A stretch of 64,000 nt of DNA from Hymenobacter negativus (GTDB lineage: Bacteria > Bacteroidota > Bacteroidia > Cytophagales > Hymenobacteraceae), in the NCBI RefSeq assembly GCF_016056375.1, contig NZ_JAEDAE010000002.1, positions 372,001-436,000 of the forward strand, given 5' to 3'. The translations under genes and the position numbers were made by a program. The notes under the pieces are model-generated. The model worked only from the letters and a program-made list of their open reading frames with translations. It was not told the origin of the DNA and searched no databases. Each line of letters begins with the position of its first letter. Within the stretch, counting starts at the first letter, position 1. Below, in pieces: positions 34,192 to 43,676 of the stretch.

Positions 34192-34614
34192 CTACGGCTG
34201 CACCCGCACATAGGTGTCGCGCGGGGCATCGCAGGGGCTGCCGTAGTCCAGGTTCAGCGTATCGGCCTGAAGCGTGTATTGCACGTCGCGCGGCCCGATG
34301 TTGGCCACTGCGTCGGTCAGGCGTATGCCCACGCTTGTAGTAGGAAGGCCGCACAGGGCCACCGCGGCGGGCTGATACAACCCGTTGGTGTAAGGCGCGG
34401 CCCCGGGTTGCGGACCTACGCGGTTGAACGCAAATGTGGTGGCCGTAAGCGTCAGGGTTTCATTGGGCAAAGCGGTAGGGGCGCAGTAGCATTGGCGGCT
34501 GACTAGGCGCCAAGTGCCAATGAGCCCGGCGTCGGCTTGCGGGTCAGTATCTTTTTTGCAGCTGCTACCGCTGGCCGACACCAGCAGCAGGAGAATTGAA
34601 GTGGCGAAGCGCAT
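34192..34614 (-). CDS. Small lipocalin-like lipoprotein
   Basis: The 140-residue protein has a lipoprotein signal (MRFATSILLLLVSAS with lipobox-like SGSSC) and a compact beta-rich body. GLIGTWRLVSRQCYC is the strand typical of lipocalin-like bacterial lipoproteins. Further strands include ETLTLTATTFAFN, IRLTDAVANIGPRDVQYTLQ and LNLDYGSPCDAPRDTY, and several cysteines may form disulfides. It is antisense to the shikimate genes and interrupts that block. The function is unknown. Confidence 0.65.
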   Translation of the reverse strand: MRFATSILLLLVSASGSSCKKDTDPQADAGLIGTWRLVSRQCYCAPTALPNETLTLTATTFAFNRVGPQPGAAPYTNGLYQPAAVALCGLPTTSVGIRLTDAVANIGPRDVQYTLQADTLNLDYGSPCDAPRDTYVRVQP

Positions 34615-34723
34615 GGCAATTAAGATTAAAGTGAGAAAGGAAGAAACTTGCGGAATACTGCCCTGACCGGCCAGCCACCGCCACGGTTGCGTGGACAGGA
34701 GCCAACCCGCAATTTTTTGTGCC

Positions 34724-34731
34724 GACTTTTG
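34724..34731 (+). promoter_or_regulatory. Near-consensus promoter element abutting aroB
   Basis: GACTTTTG differs from TAnnTTTG only at the first base. It is followed by CCCC and the aroB ATG, so transcription from it would begin at or within a few bases of the start codon. The same ACTTTTGCCCCATG string recurs before the 53849 gene. Confidence 0.45.
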
Positions 34732-34735
34732 CCCC

Positions 34736-35782
34736 ATGGATAATTCCGTCATCATTGGCCCCCAGGCCCTGCCCGCCCTGGCCGAGCTGCTGCATCGCCC
34801 GGCCGTGAGCCGTGTGTTTGTGCTAGCCGACAGCAACACCGCCCGCCTCTGCCTGCCGCTGCTCGAAAACCACCTGCCAGCCAATTATAAGCTCATCGAA
34901 ATACCCGCCGGCGAAGAATATAAAACGCTGGCCAGCTGCGACACCGTGTGGTGCGAGCTCACCGCGCAGCGCGCCGACCGCCACGCCGTGCTCGTGAACC
35001 TGGGCGGCGGCGTGGTCACCGATTTGGGTGGTTTCGCGGCGGCACTTTATAAGCGCGGCATCCGGTTTGCGCAGGTGCCCACCACGCTGCTGGCGCAGGT
35101 AGATGCCAGCGTGGGTGGCAAAACCGGGGTTGACTTTCAGGGTTATAAAAACCAGCTGGGTGTGTTTCAGGAGCCGGCCGGCGTATTTGTCGAGCCGCGC
35201 TTTTTGCAAACCCTCGACCCGCGCCAGCTCAAATCTGGCTATGCCGAGGTCATCAAGCACTGGCTCATTGCCGATGCCGATGCTTTCAATATCAACCGCC
35301 GCCTGGGCTGGCTGACCGACGACTGGACCACTATCATCCGAGAGTCGGTGGCGCTCAAGCAGCGCATCGTAGCCGAAGACCCGCTCGAAGCTGGCCCGCG
35401 TAAGCTGCTCAACTTCGGCCACACCGTGGGCCATGCCCTCGAAAGCTACTTGCTCACCCAGCCCGGCCGCGAGGCTTTGCACGGCGAGGCCGTGGCCGCC
35501 GGTCTGGTGTGCGAAAGCTGGCTCTCGGTGCAGCGCGGGCTGCTGAGCGCCGAGGAGCTGGACAAAATCGAAACCTTTGTGTTTTCGGTGTTCAATAAGC
35601 TGGATTTCGTGACGTTGGAAACCAACGCCATTGCCGAATTCGCGCTCCAGGACAAGAAAAACGCGGGCGCTACCATTAATTGTACACTGCTCAGCGGCAT
35701 CGGCCACGGCGTGTACGACCAAGCGGTGACGGTGGCCGAAATCGCCGAGTCGCTCCGCTATTACCACCGGCTGCAAGCGTGA
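34736..35782 (+). CDS. aroB: 3-dehydroquinate synthase
   Basis: AroB makes 3-dehydroquinate from DAHP with NAD and a metal. The 348-residue product has the family's NAD loop (VNLGGGVVTDLGGFAAAL), the metal and substrate-binding signature (TLLAQVDASVGGKTGV), KSGYAEVIKHWLI and LNFGHTVGHALES with the metal-binding His. The length fits. It lies between the DAHP synthase and aroA genes, consistent with a shikimate cluster. The start is ATG at 34736, only 5 bp beyond a promoter-like element. Confidence 0.95.
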   Translation: MDNSVIIGPQALPALAELLHRPAVSRVFVLADSNTARLCLPLLENHLPANYKLIEIPAGEEYKTLASCDTVWCELTAQRADRHAVLVNLGGGVVTDLGGFAAALYKRGIRFAQVPTTLLAQVDASVGGKTGVDFQGYKNQLGVFQEPAGVFVEPRFLQTLDPRQLKSGYAEVIKHWLIADADAFNINRRLGWLTDDWTTIIRESVALKQRIVAEDPLEAGPRKLLNFGHTVGHALESYLLTQPGREALHGEAVAAGLVCESWLSVQRGLLSAEELDKIETFVFSVFNKLDFVTLETNAIAEFALQDKKNAGATINCTLLSGIGHGVYDQAVTVAEIAESLRYYHRLQA

Positions 35783-35857
35783 GGTAGGCTTTCGCATGCC
35801 GTCCTTTAATCGAAGCAGCAACATCTAAACGGCAAGCGCAAGCTTACCGCCCAACGC

Positions 35858-37102
35858 ATGCAATTAACCTGGCCCGGCGGCCCGCTGCGCGGCACCGCCC
35901 AACTCCCGGCTTCCAAAAGCGAAGCCAACCGCGCCCTCATCCTGCAGGCTTTAGCCGGTGGCGGCACCCTCAGCAACCTCTCCGATGCCAACGACACGCA
36001 GCTCATGCAGTGCCTGCTGGCCACCGCGCCCGGCACTACTGAGCTCAGCGCCGAAGATGCTGGTACCGTTATGCGCTTCCTCACGGCCTATCTGGCCGTC
36101 ACAAACTGGCGCGGCCGTCTCACCGGCACCGCGCGCATGCAGCAGCGGCCCATTAAGGTCCTCGTTGATGCCCTGCGCCAGGCCGGCGCCAGCATCAACT
36201 ACCTGAACAACGACGGCTATCCGCCGCTGGAAATTGCCGGCTTCACGGCAGCACCTGAAACGACCGCGCCCACCGAATTATCCGTGCGTGGCGACATCAG
36301 CAGCCAGTACATTTCGGCCTTGCTGATGGTAGGGCCGCGCCTGCCCGGCGGCCTGCGCCTCACGCTCACCGGCCACATCGGCTCACGCCCCTACATCAAC
36401 ATGACGGTGGCGCTGATGCAGCGCTTCGCGGCCAACTACACGGCCGAGGGAGACGTGCTGACGGTGCGTCCCGGCGCATATCATCCTACCGATTACACCA
36501 TTGAATCGGATTGGTCGGCGGCCAGCTACTGGTATGCGCTGGTGGCGCTGGCCCCGGCCGGCTCCGAAATTACGCTGCCCGACTTGCGCCGCGAATCGTT
36601 GCAAGGCGACCAGGCCATTGCCGGAATGATGACGCAATTCGGCGTCGAAACCACTTTCCTGACCGATGGCGTGCACCTGCGCCAGGTTCCCCTCGCGCCT
36701 CAAACCGAAATCCAGACTCTCGATTTTACCGATTGCCCCGACCTGGCCCAGACTGTGGCCGTAGTGGCGGCGGCCCTGGCCCGCCCGGTAGACATGACCG
36801 GTCTCGAAAGCCTGCGCATCAAAGAAACCGACCGCATTGTGGCGCTGCAAACCGAGCTGGCCAAATTCGGCGGCAATTTGCGTGACCTGGGCGAAGGCCG
36901 TTTCCGAGCCGAGTCAACTGGTTTCGATGTCAATAATCAATCGGTAGCCACCTACCACGACCACCGCATGGCCATGGCCTTCGCGCCGCTGGCCATGCGT
37001 GGCCCGCTCACCATTGAGTCCCCCTCTGTAGTGCGGAAATCCTACCCGCAGTTCTGGAAGGAATTAACAAAAAGCGGTTTTGCCGTTAGCGAAGCTGACT
37101 GA
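35858..37102 (+). CDS. aroA: 3-phosphoshikimate 1-carboxyvinyltransferase (EPSP synthase)
   Basis: AroA transfers enolpyruvate from PEP to shikimate 3-phosphate. The 414-residue product shows LPASKSEANRALIL (the conserved SKS region), EDAGTVMRFLTAYLA, the RMQQRPIKVLVDAL segment (Arg of the substrate site), GDISSQYISALLMVGP, SDWSAASYWYALVAL, SLRIKETDRIVAL and TYHDHRMAMAFAPLA. Family motifs are intact. It follows aroB after 75 bp and converges with the receptor gene, overlapping it by 17 bp. Confidence 0.95.
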   Translation: MQLTWPGGPLRGTAQLPASKSEANRALILQALAGGGTLSNLSDANDTQLMQCLLATAPGTTELSAEDAGTVMRFLTAYLAVTNWRGRLTGTARMQQRPIKVLVDALRQAGASINYLNNDGYPPLEIAGFTAAPETTAPTELSVRGDISSQYISALLMVGPRLPGGLRLTLTGHIGSRPYINMTVALMQRFAANYTAEGDVLTVRPGAYHPTDYTIESDWSAASYWYALVALAPAGSEITLPDLRRESLQGDQAIAGMMTQFGVETTFLTDGVHLRQVPLAPQTEIQTLDFTDCPDLAQTVAVVAAALARPVDMTGLESLRIKETDRIVALQTELAKFGGNLRDLGEGRFRAESTGFDVNNQSVATYHDHRMAMAFAPLAMRGPLTIESPSVVRKSYPQFWKELTKSGFAVSEAD

Positions 37103-37895
37103 AATACGCCGCTGATTTTAACAAGCGACTGCCGTACCAGCTGAATAGTTCGCCGTCAACAATATCAACTTTTGCGGCCGGGCATATCTGCTGGAATTCA
37201 GCCACATGCTTTTCCGCAAAAGGGTAAGGCTCCGACGATAGTAAAATGCGCTGCGGAGCCGCCGTGGCCAATTGCTCAGCGGTGATTTCCGGGTAGCGGG
37301 ACTGCCCGGCAAAGGCGTTGGCGAAGCCTGCCCGGCGCAGCATGCCATCAATGAATGTGCACGTAGCGGCCACCATGTAAGGTTTTCGCCAAATAAAGTA
37401 AGCTGCTGAAACGAGTGTTTCGTCAGCAGCAGAAGCTGCTAGCCTTGCAAAAGAAGCCTCAATCTCAGCAGCCAGTGTAGCAGCTTTTTCCTTTGCGCCG
37501 GTAATGAAACCAACGCGCCGAATCATATCCAGTGCTTCTGATAAATTGCTAATGTCGCTTATCCAAACCGGATATTTAGCGGCTAATTGGTCAACTCCGT
37601 CCTGATAATTTTCTTCCTTATTACCGATAATTAAATCAGGTTTCAGCGCGGCTATTTTACCAAAATCAAAGTTTTTCGTGCCGCCAATTACCGTAGCCTT
37701 GGTGCGCGCCTCGGCCGGGTGAATGCAGAATTTAGTAACGCCCACCACCTTCTCCCCCAACCCCAAATCGAACAATAATTCCGTCTGCGAAGGCACAAGT
37801 GAAACAATGCGCTGCGGCGGAAACGGAACTGCCACGCGCCGTTCCATCTGGTCGGTTACATTGAGCGGGAGGGAAGGGGTTATGGGAAATTCCAC
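37086..37895 (-). CDS. Helical-backbone metal receptor (BtuF-like)
   Basis: The 269-residue protein matches the binding-protein fold used for cobalamin or haem import: RIVSLVPSQTELLFDLGLGEKVVGVTKFC, ALKPDLIIGNKEENYQDGVDQL, RRVGFITGAKEKAATLA, AAYFIWRKPYMVAATCTFIDGML, PEITAEQLATAAPQRILLSSEPYPF. It has no signal peptide, so it may be cytoplasmic or an unusual scavenger. A GTG at 37895 is the better start; the frame continues upstream only into palindrome E9. The stop overlaps the end of aroA. No transporter gene adjoins it. Confidence 0.8.
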   Translation of the reverse strand: MEFPITPSLPLNVTDQMERRVAVPFPPQRIVSLVPSQTELLFDLGLGEKVVGVTKFCIHPAEARTKATVIGGTKNFDFGKIAALKPDLIIGNKEENYQDGVDQLAAKYPVWISDISNLSEALDMIRRVGFITGAKEKAATLAAEIEASFARLAASAADETLVSAAYFIWRKPYMVAATCTFIDGMLRRAGFANAFAGQSRYPEITAEQLATAAPQRILLSSEPYPFAEKHVAEFQQICPAAKVDIVDGELFSWYGSRLLKSAAYFSQLR

Positions 37896-37911
37896 GTTGA
37901 AATAAAATCTG

Positions 37912-38017
37912 CTGTCATCCTGAATGCAGTGAAGGACCTTATCGCGTTGAGCCAACTTGCTCAGCCGTGATAAGGTCCTTCATCTTTGCTTTATGCGCAA
38001 AATGTCCAGGATAACAG
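37912..38017. repeat. Intergenic palindrome E9
   Basis: The outer arms CTGTCATCCT and AGGATAACAG and the perfect 13-bp inner arms GAAGGACCTTATC (37931-37943) and GATAAGGTCCTTC (37970-37982) form a branched hairpin. The core TCATCCTGAATGCAGTGAAGG belongs to a family seen at 41350, 55640 and 57790. It ends 16 bp from the stop of the M42 peptidase. Confidence 0.88.
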
Positions 38018-38033
38018 ACGGTTTCTAGGGGAC

Positions 38034-39104
38034 TTATTTGAAGTAGCGGAAATCATGGCCGTCCTCGATGCGTAGCAGCGTCTCGTAAATCAGGCGCGTC
38101 ACACTGTCCACGTCGTCTTTATGCACGGTTTCCACCGTAGTGTGCATGTACTTGAGGGGCAGTGAAATCAGGGCCGAGGCCACGCCCGAGCCGGAGTAGG
38201 CGAAGGCATCCGTATCGGTGCCGGTGGCGCGGGTAGCAGCGGCACGCTGGAAGGGAATGTCGGCCTGCTTGGCCGTGTCGATAATGAGGTCGCGCAGGTT
38301 GTTCTGCACGGCCGGGCCGTAGGTAATCACCGGGCCTTTGCCGCAGGAAATGTCGCCGGCCGTCTTTTTCTCATACATCGGCGACTGGCTGTCGTGCGTC
38401 ACGTCCGTGATGATGGCCACGTCGGGGTTGATGCGGTGGGCCACCATTTCGGCCCCGCGCAGGCCAATTTCTTCCTGCACCGCATTCACTATGTAGAGGC
38501 CGAAGGGTAACTTCTTGTTGTTTTCCTTCAGCATGCGGGCCACCTCGGCAATCATGAAGCCGCCTACGCGGTTGTCGAGCGCGCGGCCCACGTAAAACTT
38601 GTCGTTCAGCACCGTGAACTCGTCCTCGAACGTCACCACGGAGCCCACGTGAATGCCCATTTCGGCCACCTCGTCGGCGCTGCTCGCGCCGCAGTCCAGA
38701 AACACGGTTTCAATGGTCGGGGCCTTGTCCTGCTCCACCTTGCGCACGTGAATAGCAGGCCAGCCAAAAATGCCCTTCACGATGCCCTTTTCACCGAAAA
38801 TATTAACGCGTTTGCTCGGGGCCACTAGCGGGTCGGAGCCGCCGTTGCGGCGCAGGTAGAGGTAGCCTTCCTTGGTGATGTAGTTCACGAAGTAGGAAAT
38901 CTCGTCGGCGTGCGCTTCAATAACGACTTTGTATTCCGCTTCGGGGTTAATTACGCCCACCACCGTGCCGTAAGTATCCACGAAATACTCGTCGATGTAG
39001 GGCTTAATGTATTCCAGCCACAGTTTCTGGCCTTCTTTCTCAAAGCCGGTGGGAGAGGGATTGTTAATGTAGTTCTGGAGGAAGGTCAGGGATTCGGGGC
39101 GCAT
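38034..39104 (-). CDS. M42 family metallopeptidase
   Basis: The 356-residue protein matches M42 aminopeptidases, cytoplasmic dinuclear-metal enzymes that trim peptides. Candidate metal ligands are visible: His in VIEAHADEISYF, Asp in VGRALDNRVGG, Glu-Glu in AVQEEIGLRGAE, Asp in IITDVTHDSQS and His in LKYMHTTVETVHKDDV. These sites are intact, and the length of about 350 fits. The gene stands alone between E9 and a GNAT gene. The start Met follows an AT-rich spacer without a ribosome site. Confidence 0.9.
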   Translation of the reverse strand: MRPESLTFLQNYINNPSPTGFEKEGQKLWLEYIKPYIDEYFVDTYGTVVGVINPEAEYKVVIEAHADEISYFVNYITKEGYLYLRRNGGSDPLVAPSKRVNIFGEKGIVKGIFGWPAIHVRKVEQDKAPTIETVFLDCGASSADEVAEMGIHVGSVVTFEDEFTVLNDKFYVGRALDNRVGGFMIAEVARMLKENNKKLPFGLYIVNAVQEEIGLRGAEMVAHRINPDVAIITDVTHDSQSPMYEKKTAGDISCGKGPVITYGPAVQNNLRDLIIDTAKQADIPFQRAAATRATGTDTDAFAYSGSGVASALISLPLKYMHTTVETVHKDDVDSVTRLIYETLLRIEDGHDFRYFK

Positions 39105-39143
39105 TAGCAGAGTAAATACAGAAACGATAATACAATCAGCAAG

Positions 39144-39686
39144 CTACGAGGTTTGAAGTACTTGCGTTGGGGGCGGTGCGTGCCAAGCCATCGGAATATC
39201 GGCCTCCAAGCCGTGCATACCGGCAACGCGGCCTTCGAAGCGTCCTTCCTGCCGAAAACCCAATTTCTCGTACAGCGCAATGGCGCGGACATTGCTTTCG
39301 CGCACCGTCAATTCGACGCGGCTTACCTGGGGAAACTTTGTCTGCACTGTTGTCAGCAAGGATTCAAATAGCCGCCGGCCAACCCCCGCCCCTTGCGCTG
39401 AGGCATCAACGGCCACGGTGAGGTCGCCCAACACATGAGCAAATATTCGCAACCCGGCGGCGTAAGTGTGAATTTCCGCGATTATCTGTCCACCACGTTC
39501 AGCAACCAACCCCACGCCTTGGGCGTGAGCCTGGTGTAAAAAGTGCTGCACATAATCGTCGGTTACTTCGTCGGCCTGCCGGGCAATGCCGCCACTTTCG
39601 CGGGCTACCCGTTGGTACAGGGCGCGCACGGCCGGCGCATCAGCGGGCGTCGATGGGCGAATGGTGATGACATTTTCAGCAACCAT
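39144..39686 (-). CDS. GNAT family N-acetyltransferase
   Basis: The 180-residue protein has the GNAT fold: ITIRPSTPADAPAVRALY at the N-terminus, then the acetyl-CoA loop VDASAQGAGVGRRLFESLL (Q/RxxGxG/A variant) and ELTVRESNVRAIALYEKLGF. Its substrate is not evident. Its ATG overlaps the stop of the upstream carboxylase gene by one base (TAATG), so the two genes are probably cotranscribed and perhaps coupled. Confidence 0.85.
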   Translation of the reverse strand: MVAENVITIRPSTPADAPAVRALYQRVARESGGIARQADEVTDDYVQHFLHQAHAQGVGLVAERGGQIIAEIHTYAAGLRIFAHVLGDLTVAVDASAQGAGVGRRLFESLLTTVQTKFPQVSRVELTVRESNVRAIALYEKLGFRQEGRFEGRVAGMHGLEADIPMAWHAPPPTQVLQTS

Positions 39687-41254
39687 TACAGCGGAATATT
39701 ACCGTGCTTTTTGCGCGGCATGGTGTCCACTTTGTTTTCCAGCATCTTGAAGGCGCGAATCAGCTTCTGGCGCGTCTGCGAGGGTAGAATCACCTCATCC
39801 ACGAAGCCGCGGTGGGCGGCGCGGTAAGGCGTGGCGAATTTCTCCTGGTACTCGTCCACTTTCTCCTGCAGCTTGGCTTCGGGGTTTTCGGCCTGGGCGA
39901 TTTCGCGCTTGAAGATAATTTCGGCCGCGCCTTTGGCGCCCATCACCGCAATTTCGGCGGTGGGCCAGGCATAGTTCATGTCGGCTCCGATATGCTTGGA
40001 ATTCATCACATCATACGCCCCGCCGTAAGCCTTGCGGGTAATCACGGTGATGCGCGGCACGGTGGCTTCGCAGAAAGCGTAGAGCAGCTTGGCGCCGTTG
40101 GTGATGATGCCGCGCCACTCCTGGTCGGTGCCAGGCAGGAAGCCGGGCACATCTTCCAGCACCAGCAGCGGAATGTTGAAGGCGTCGCAGAAGCGCACAA
40201 AGCGCGCGGCTTTGGTGCTGGCATTGATGTCGAGCACGCCCGCCAGCACGGCCGGCTGGTTGCCCACGATACCAATGCTGCGGCCCGCCAGCCGGGCAAA
40301 GCCCACCACAATGTTCTCCGCGAAATTCTGATGCACTTCGAGGAAGGAATCGGTGTCGATAATGCCCTCAATCACCTCGCGGATGTCGTAGGGCTGGTTG
40401 GCGTTTTCAGGAATCAACTTATCCAGTGCCGGGCGGCTCTCGTCGGCGCTGGTTTCGTAGGGCTGTGCGGGGGCAGTTTCCTCACAGTTCTGCGGCATGT
40501 AGCTCAGCAGCTGCTTGATGTGGTTGATGGCCACCACCTCGTTGGCGCACGAAAAATGCGTCACGCCGCTCTTGGCTGAATGGGTGCTGGCCCCACCAAG
40601 CTCCTCGCTGGTTACTTCCTCGTGGGTCACGGTTTTCACCACGTTGGGGCCGGTCACAAACATGTAGCTCGTGTGCTCCACCATCAGAATAAAGTCGGTG
40701 ATGGCAGGCGAGTACACCGCGCCGCCCGCACACGGCCCCATAATGGCCGAGAGCTGCGGCACCACACCCGAAGCCAGGGTATTCTTATAGAAAATGTCGG
40801 CATAACCGCCGAGGCTCACCACGCCTTCCTGAATGCGGGCCCCGCCCGAGTCGTTGAGGCCAATGACAGGCGCGCCGTTTTTCATGGCGAGGTCCATGAT
40901 TTTCACGATTTTCTCGGCGTGGGTTTCGCTCAGCGAACCGCCGAAAACCGTGAAATCCTGCGAAAAAACGTAGACCAAACGGCCGTTCACGGTGCCGTAG
41001 CCGGTTATCACGCCATCGCCGAGATAATGCTCCTTGTCCAGGCCAAAGTCCTTGGAGCGGTGCATCACAAACTTGCCGATTTCCTCGAAGGAGCCTTCGT
41101 CCAGCAGCAAGTCAACCCGTTCGCGGGCGGTGAGCTTGCCTTTTTTATGTTGAGCATCAATGCGGGCCTGGCCGCCTCCAAGGAGGGCTTCTTCGTTTTT
41201 GCGGGCCAGCAGTTCGGTTTTGGAAAGGTGGGCGTGGGCGTGCGGGTCGGGCAT
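39686..41254 (-). CDS. Acyl-CoA carboxylase beta subunit (carboxyltransferase)
   Basis: The 522-residue subunit transfers carboxyl from biotin to propionyl- or methylmalonyl-CoA. Signatures are intact: [19 protein letters not shown] [77 protein letters not shown] and [13 protein letters not shown]. It resembles propionyl-CoA/methylmalonyl-CoA carboxylase or decarboxylase beta subunits. No biotin carboxylase, carrier or mutase gene lies in the window, so its partners are elsewhere. Confidence 0.92.
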   Translation of the reverse strand: MPDPHAHAHLSKTELLARKNEEALLGGGQARIDAQHKKGKLTARERVDLLLDEGSFEEIGKFVMHRSKDFGLDKEHYLGDGVITGYGTVNGRLVYVFSQDFTVFGGSLSETHAEKIVKIMDLAMKNGAPVIGLNDSGGARIQEGVVSLGGYADIFYKNTLASGVVPQLSAIMGPCAGGAVYSPAITDFILMVEHTSYMFVTGPNVVKTVTHEEVTSEELGGASTHSAKSGVTHFSCANEVVAINHIKQLLSYMPQNCEETAPAQPYETSADESRPALDKLIPENANQPYDIREVIEGIIDTDSFLEVHQNFAENIVVGFARLAGRSIGIVGNQPAVLAGVLDINASTKAARFVRFCDAFNIPLLVLEDVPGFLPGTDQEWRGIITNGAKLLYAFCEATVPRITVITRKAYGGAYDVMNSKHIGADMNYAWPTAEIAVMGAKGAAEIIFKREIAQAENPEAKLQEKVDEYQEKFATPYRAAHRGFVDEVILPSQTRQKLIRAFKMLENKVDTMPRKKHGNIPL

Positions 41255-41302
41255 GAGCAGGGGTTAGCGCGCGGGTGGGATGGGTGCGCGGGAATGGGAG
41301 GC

Positions 41303-41310
41303 CAAAGGTA
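41303..41310 (-). promoter_or_regulatory. Promoter -7 element TACCTTTG
   Basis: An exact TAnnTTTG match on the minus strand lies 49 bp before the acyl-CoA carboxylase start. Confidence 0.5.
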
Positions 41311-41349
41311 GGTTACGGGCAGATTACGGGCAGCAGTTTCGGCGTACTT

Positions 41350-41387
41350 CTGTCATGGTGAACGCAGTGAAGCATCTGATAATCGAA
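41350..41387. repeat. Half-palindrome E10
   Basis: TCTGTCATGGTGAACGCAGTGAAGCATCTG resembles the left half of the E9/E15 family. No second arm follows. It ends exactly at the stop codon of the oligopeptidase gene, suggesting a decayed or half copy. Confidence 0.6.
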
Positions 41388-43532
41388 CTACAGATTCTTC
41401 CCCAGCAACATCATCATAAAGGCGTACTGCCGCGCCGTGTCGTCAATCGATTTGAAACGGCCCGAGGCTCCGCCGTGGCCGGCGGCCATATCGGTGTGCA
41501 GCAGCACCAGGTTCTTATCGGTTTTCATGGCGCGTAGCTTGGCTACCCATTTCGCCGGCTCGAAATACTGCACCTGCGAGTCGTGCAAGCCCGTGGTAAC
41601 AAGAATGTTGGGGTATGCCTGACGCTTTACGTTGTCGTAGGGCGAATACGAGAGCATGTACTTGAAATAATCTTCCTCGGCGGGGTTGCCCCACTGGTCG
41701 TACTCGCTGGTGGTGAGCGGGATGCTGGGGTCCGACATCGTCGTAACCACGTCCACGAACGGCACAGCCGCGATGACGCCTTTGTAGAGGTCGGGTCGCA
41801 TATTGAGCACCGCGCCCATGAGCAGGCCCCCGGCACTACCGCCCATCGCAAAAAGCGTGGCCGGCGAGGTGTATTGCTGCTTGACTTTGGCACTGCCAAC
41901 GGTAGCATCGTGCGGCTTGGTTAGGTATTCGGAGCAGTCGATAAAATCGTTGAAACTATTGATTTTGTGCAGCATCCGACCGTCCTCAAACCACTGCCGG
42001 CCCATTTCCTGGCCCCCGCGAATGTTGCACAGCGCGTACACAAACCCCCGGTTCAGCAAGCTCAACCGGGCGGCGTTGAAGGTGGGGTCCTGTGAGTAAC
42101 CATAGGAGCCGTAGGCGTACTGCAGCAGCGGCGCGCTCCCATCCAGCTTCGTGCCCTTCTTATACACGAGGGACATGGGAATGAACTTGTTATCGCGCGA
42201 TTTCACGAAGACGCGCTCCGTCACGTAGTCGAACTTGTTGTAGTTGCCCAGCACTGGCTGCTCTTTTAGCAGCGTGCTGGTGCGGGTGCCCATATCGTAC
42301 TCAAAAATGGACGGCGGCGTGGTGAGCGAGGTGTAGTTGTAGCGCAGCACGGGCGTATCCAGCTCGCGGTTCACACCGATGGTGGCGGTGTAGGCTGGCT
42401 CTTCAAATTGCAGGTAATGTTCCTGCTTATCCTTCAGGCTCACCACGCGCAGCTGGCGCAGGCCGCCTTTGCGTTCATTCAGCACGAGGTAGTCCTTGAA
42501 CAGCTCGAAATTATCGAGGAAGATTTCGGGATGGCGGGTCAGGGCATCGGTCCAGGTGGCTTTGCCGGTGGTGGCCACGGGTGTGGTCATCAGGCGGTAG
42601 TTGGGAGCCTGCCAGTTGGTGCGGATGTAGAACTTATCGCCCAAGTGCTCCACTTGGTAGAGGTGGTCTTTCTCACGGCGCGCAAACACCTTGGGTTGCT
42701 CCGTCGGCGCATTTGCCTCCACATAGCGGTACTCCGACGACAACGAGCTGACCAGCTCGATGCCAATGTATTTGCGTGATTTCGAACGGCTCACGTGCAC
42801 GTTGAACGTGTTGTCGCGCTCCTCATACACCAGCGCGTCGCCTTTGGGGTCAGTGCCCAGCACATGCCGGTATACTTGGTAGGGCAGGAGCGTGGTCACA
42901 TTCTTTTTGGTGTAGAACACCGTCTTGTTGTCGGCCGCCCACACTACTTCGCCGCCGGTGTTGGCAATGCGCTCGGGGTAGTTCTTGCCGGTAGCGAGGT
43001 TCTTGAAGCGCAGTGTGTAGAGGCGGCGGCTCACGGTATCCACCGAGAAAGCCAGCAGCTGGTTGTTGTCGCTCACCGCCCAGTCACCAATCTGAAAATA
43101 AGCTTGGCCGGTGCCCATCTCGTCGCCGTTCAACAGGATTTCCTCCGGGTTGATGACACTGCCTTTCTTGCGGCAATACACCGGATATTCCGATGCAAAC
43201 TCGTAGCGCGAATAGTAATAGTAGCCGTTGTCACGGTACGGCTCCGAGGCGTCTTCCTGCTTGATGCGGTTCTTGATTTCCTGGGCCAGCTTCTTCTGGT
43301 TTTCCTTGGCCCCGGCCATTTGCTGGTCGTAGTAGGCGTTTTCCGCGTTTAGGTACTTGAGGACGGCCGGGTCGGTCGGCTGGTTCAGCCAGTAGTAATT
43401 ATCGGTGCGAGTAATGCCGAAATCAGTAAACACCTTGGGTTTAACGGGGGCCACCGGGGCCGATTGTGCCAGCGCGCCACTGGTGATGGCCGCTCCAGCC
43501 CCGGCAAGGGCCGCTCTTTGCAGAAAATTCAT
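41388..43532 (-). CDS. Oligopeptidase B-like S9 peptidase
   Basis: The 714-residue serine peptidase has the prolyl oligopeptidase architecture: a signal peptide (MNFLQRAALAGAGAAI, cut near ALAQ), a seven-bladed propeller (about residues 80-430), and a C-terminal alpha/beta hydrolase domain. The nucleophile Ser is in GGSAGGLLMGAVLN, Asp in TTGLHDSQVQYFEPAKW and His in HTDMAAGHGGASGRF. The substrate class is Arg/Lys-containing peptides by family. The signal peptide implies export to the periplasm. The upstream TAACTTGC at 43586-43593 (minus strand) may be a promoter variant. Confidence 0.9.
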   Translation of the reverse strand: MNFLQRAALAGAGAAITSGALAQSAPVAPVKPKVFTDFGITRTDNYYWLNQPTDPAVLKYLNAENAYYDQQMAGAKENQKKLAQEIKNRIKQEDASEPYRDNGYYYYSRYEFASEYPVYCRKKGSVINPEEILLNGDEMGTGQAYFQIGDWAVSDNNQLLAFSVDTVSRRLYTLRFKNLATGKNYPERIANTGGEVVWAADNKTVFYTKKNVTTLLPYQVYRHVLGTDPKGDALVYEERDNTFNVHVSRSKSRKYIGIELVSSLSSEYRYVEANAPTEQPKVFARREKDHLYQVEHLGDKFYIRTNWQAPNYRLMTTPVATTGKATWTDALTRHPEIFLDNFELFKDYLVLNERKGGLRQLRVVSLKDKQEHYLQFEEPAYTATIGVNRELDTPVLRYNYTSLTTPPSIFEYDMGTRTSTLLKEQPVLGNYNKFDYVTERVFVKSRDNKFIPMSLVYKKGTKLDGSAPLLQYAYGSYGYSQDPTFNAARLSLLNRGFVYALCNIRGGQEMGRQWFEDGRMLHKINSFNDFIDCSEYLTKPHDATVGSAKVKQQYTSPATLFAMGGSAGGLLMGAVLNMRPDLYKGVIAAVPFVDVVTTMSDPSIPLTTSEYDQWGNPAEEDYFKYMLSYSPYDNVKRQAYPNILVTTGLHDSQVQYFEPAKWVAKLRAMKTDKNLVLLHTDMAAGHGGASGRFKSIDDTARQYAFMMMLLGKNL

Positions 43533-43606
43533 AAAGAAGGGAGTAAGACTGCCAAAATCTCAACAATCGTGGTCGAAATCAAGATGCAAGTTACTAGGCA
43601 TATAGC

Positions 43607-43644
43607 AAAAAAGGCCGGCCCCTTTTCAGGAGCCGGCCTTTTCA
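43607..43644 (-). terminator. Terminator of clpC
   Basis: AAAAAAGGCCGGCCCC pairs with GGAGCCGGCCTTTTCA-type sequence across a short loop, downstream of the clpC gene on the minus strand. Confidence 0.88.
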
Positions 43645-43676
43645 GACCATGCACAAGCCAACGCTTGTACTAGAGC

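Noticed and set aside
43586..43593. TAACTTGC as a second promoter consensus (also at 3416-3423)
   Set aside because: Two copies are too few to call a consensus, although both lie before start codons; it is mentioned in gene entries only.
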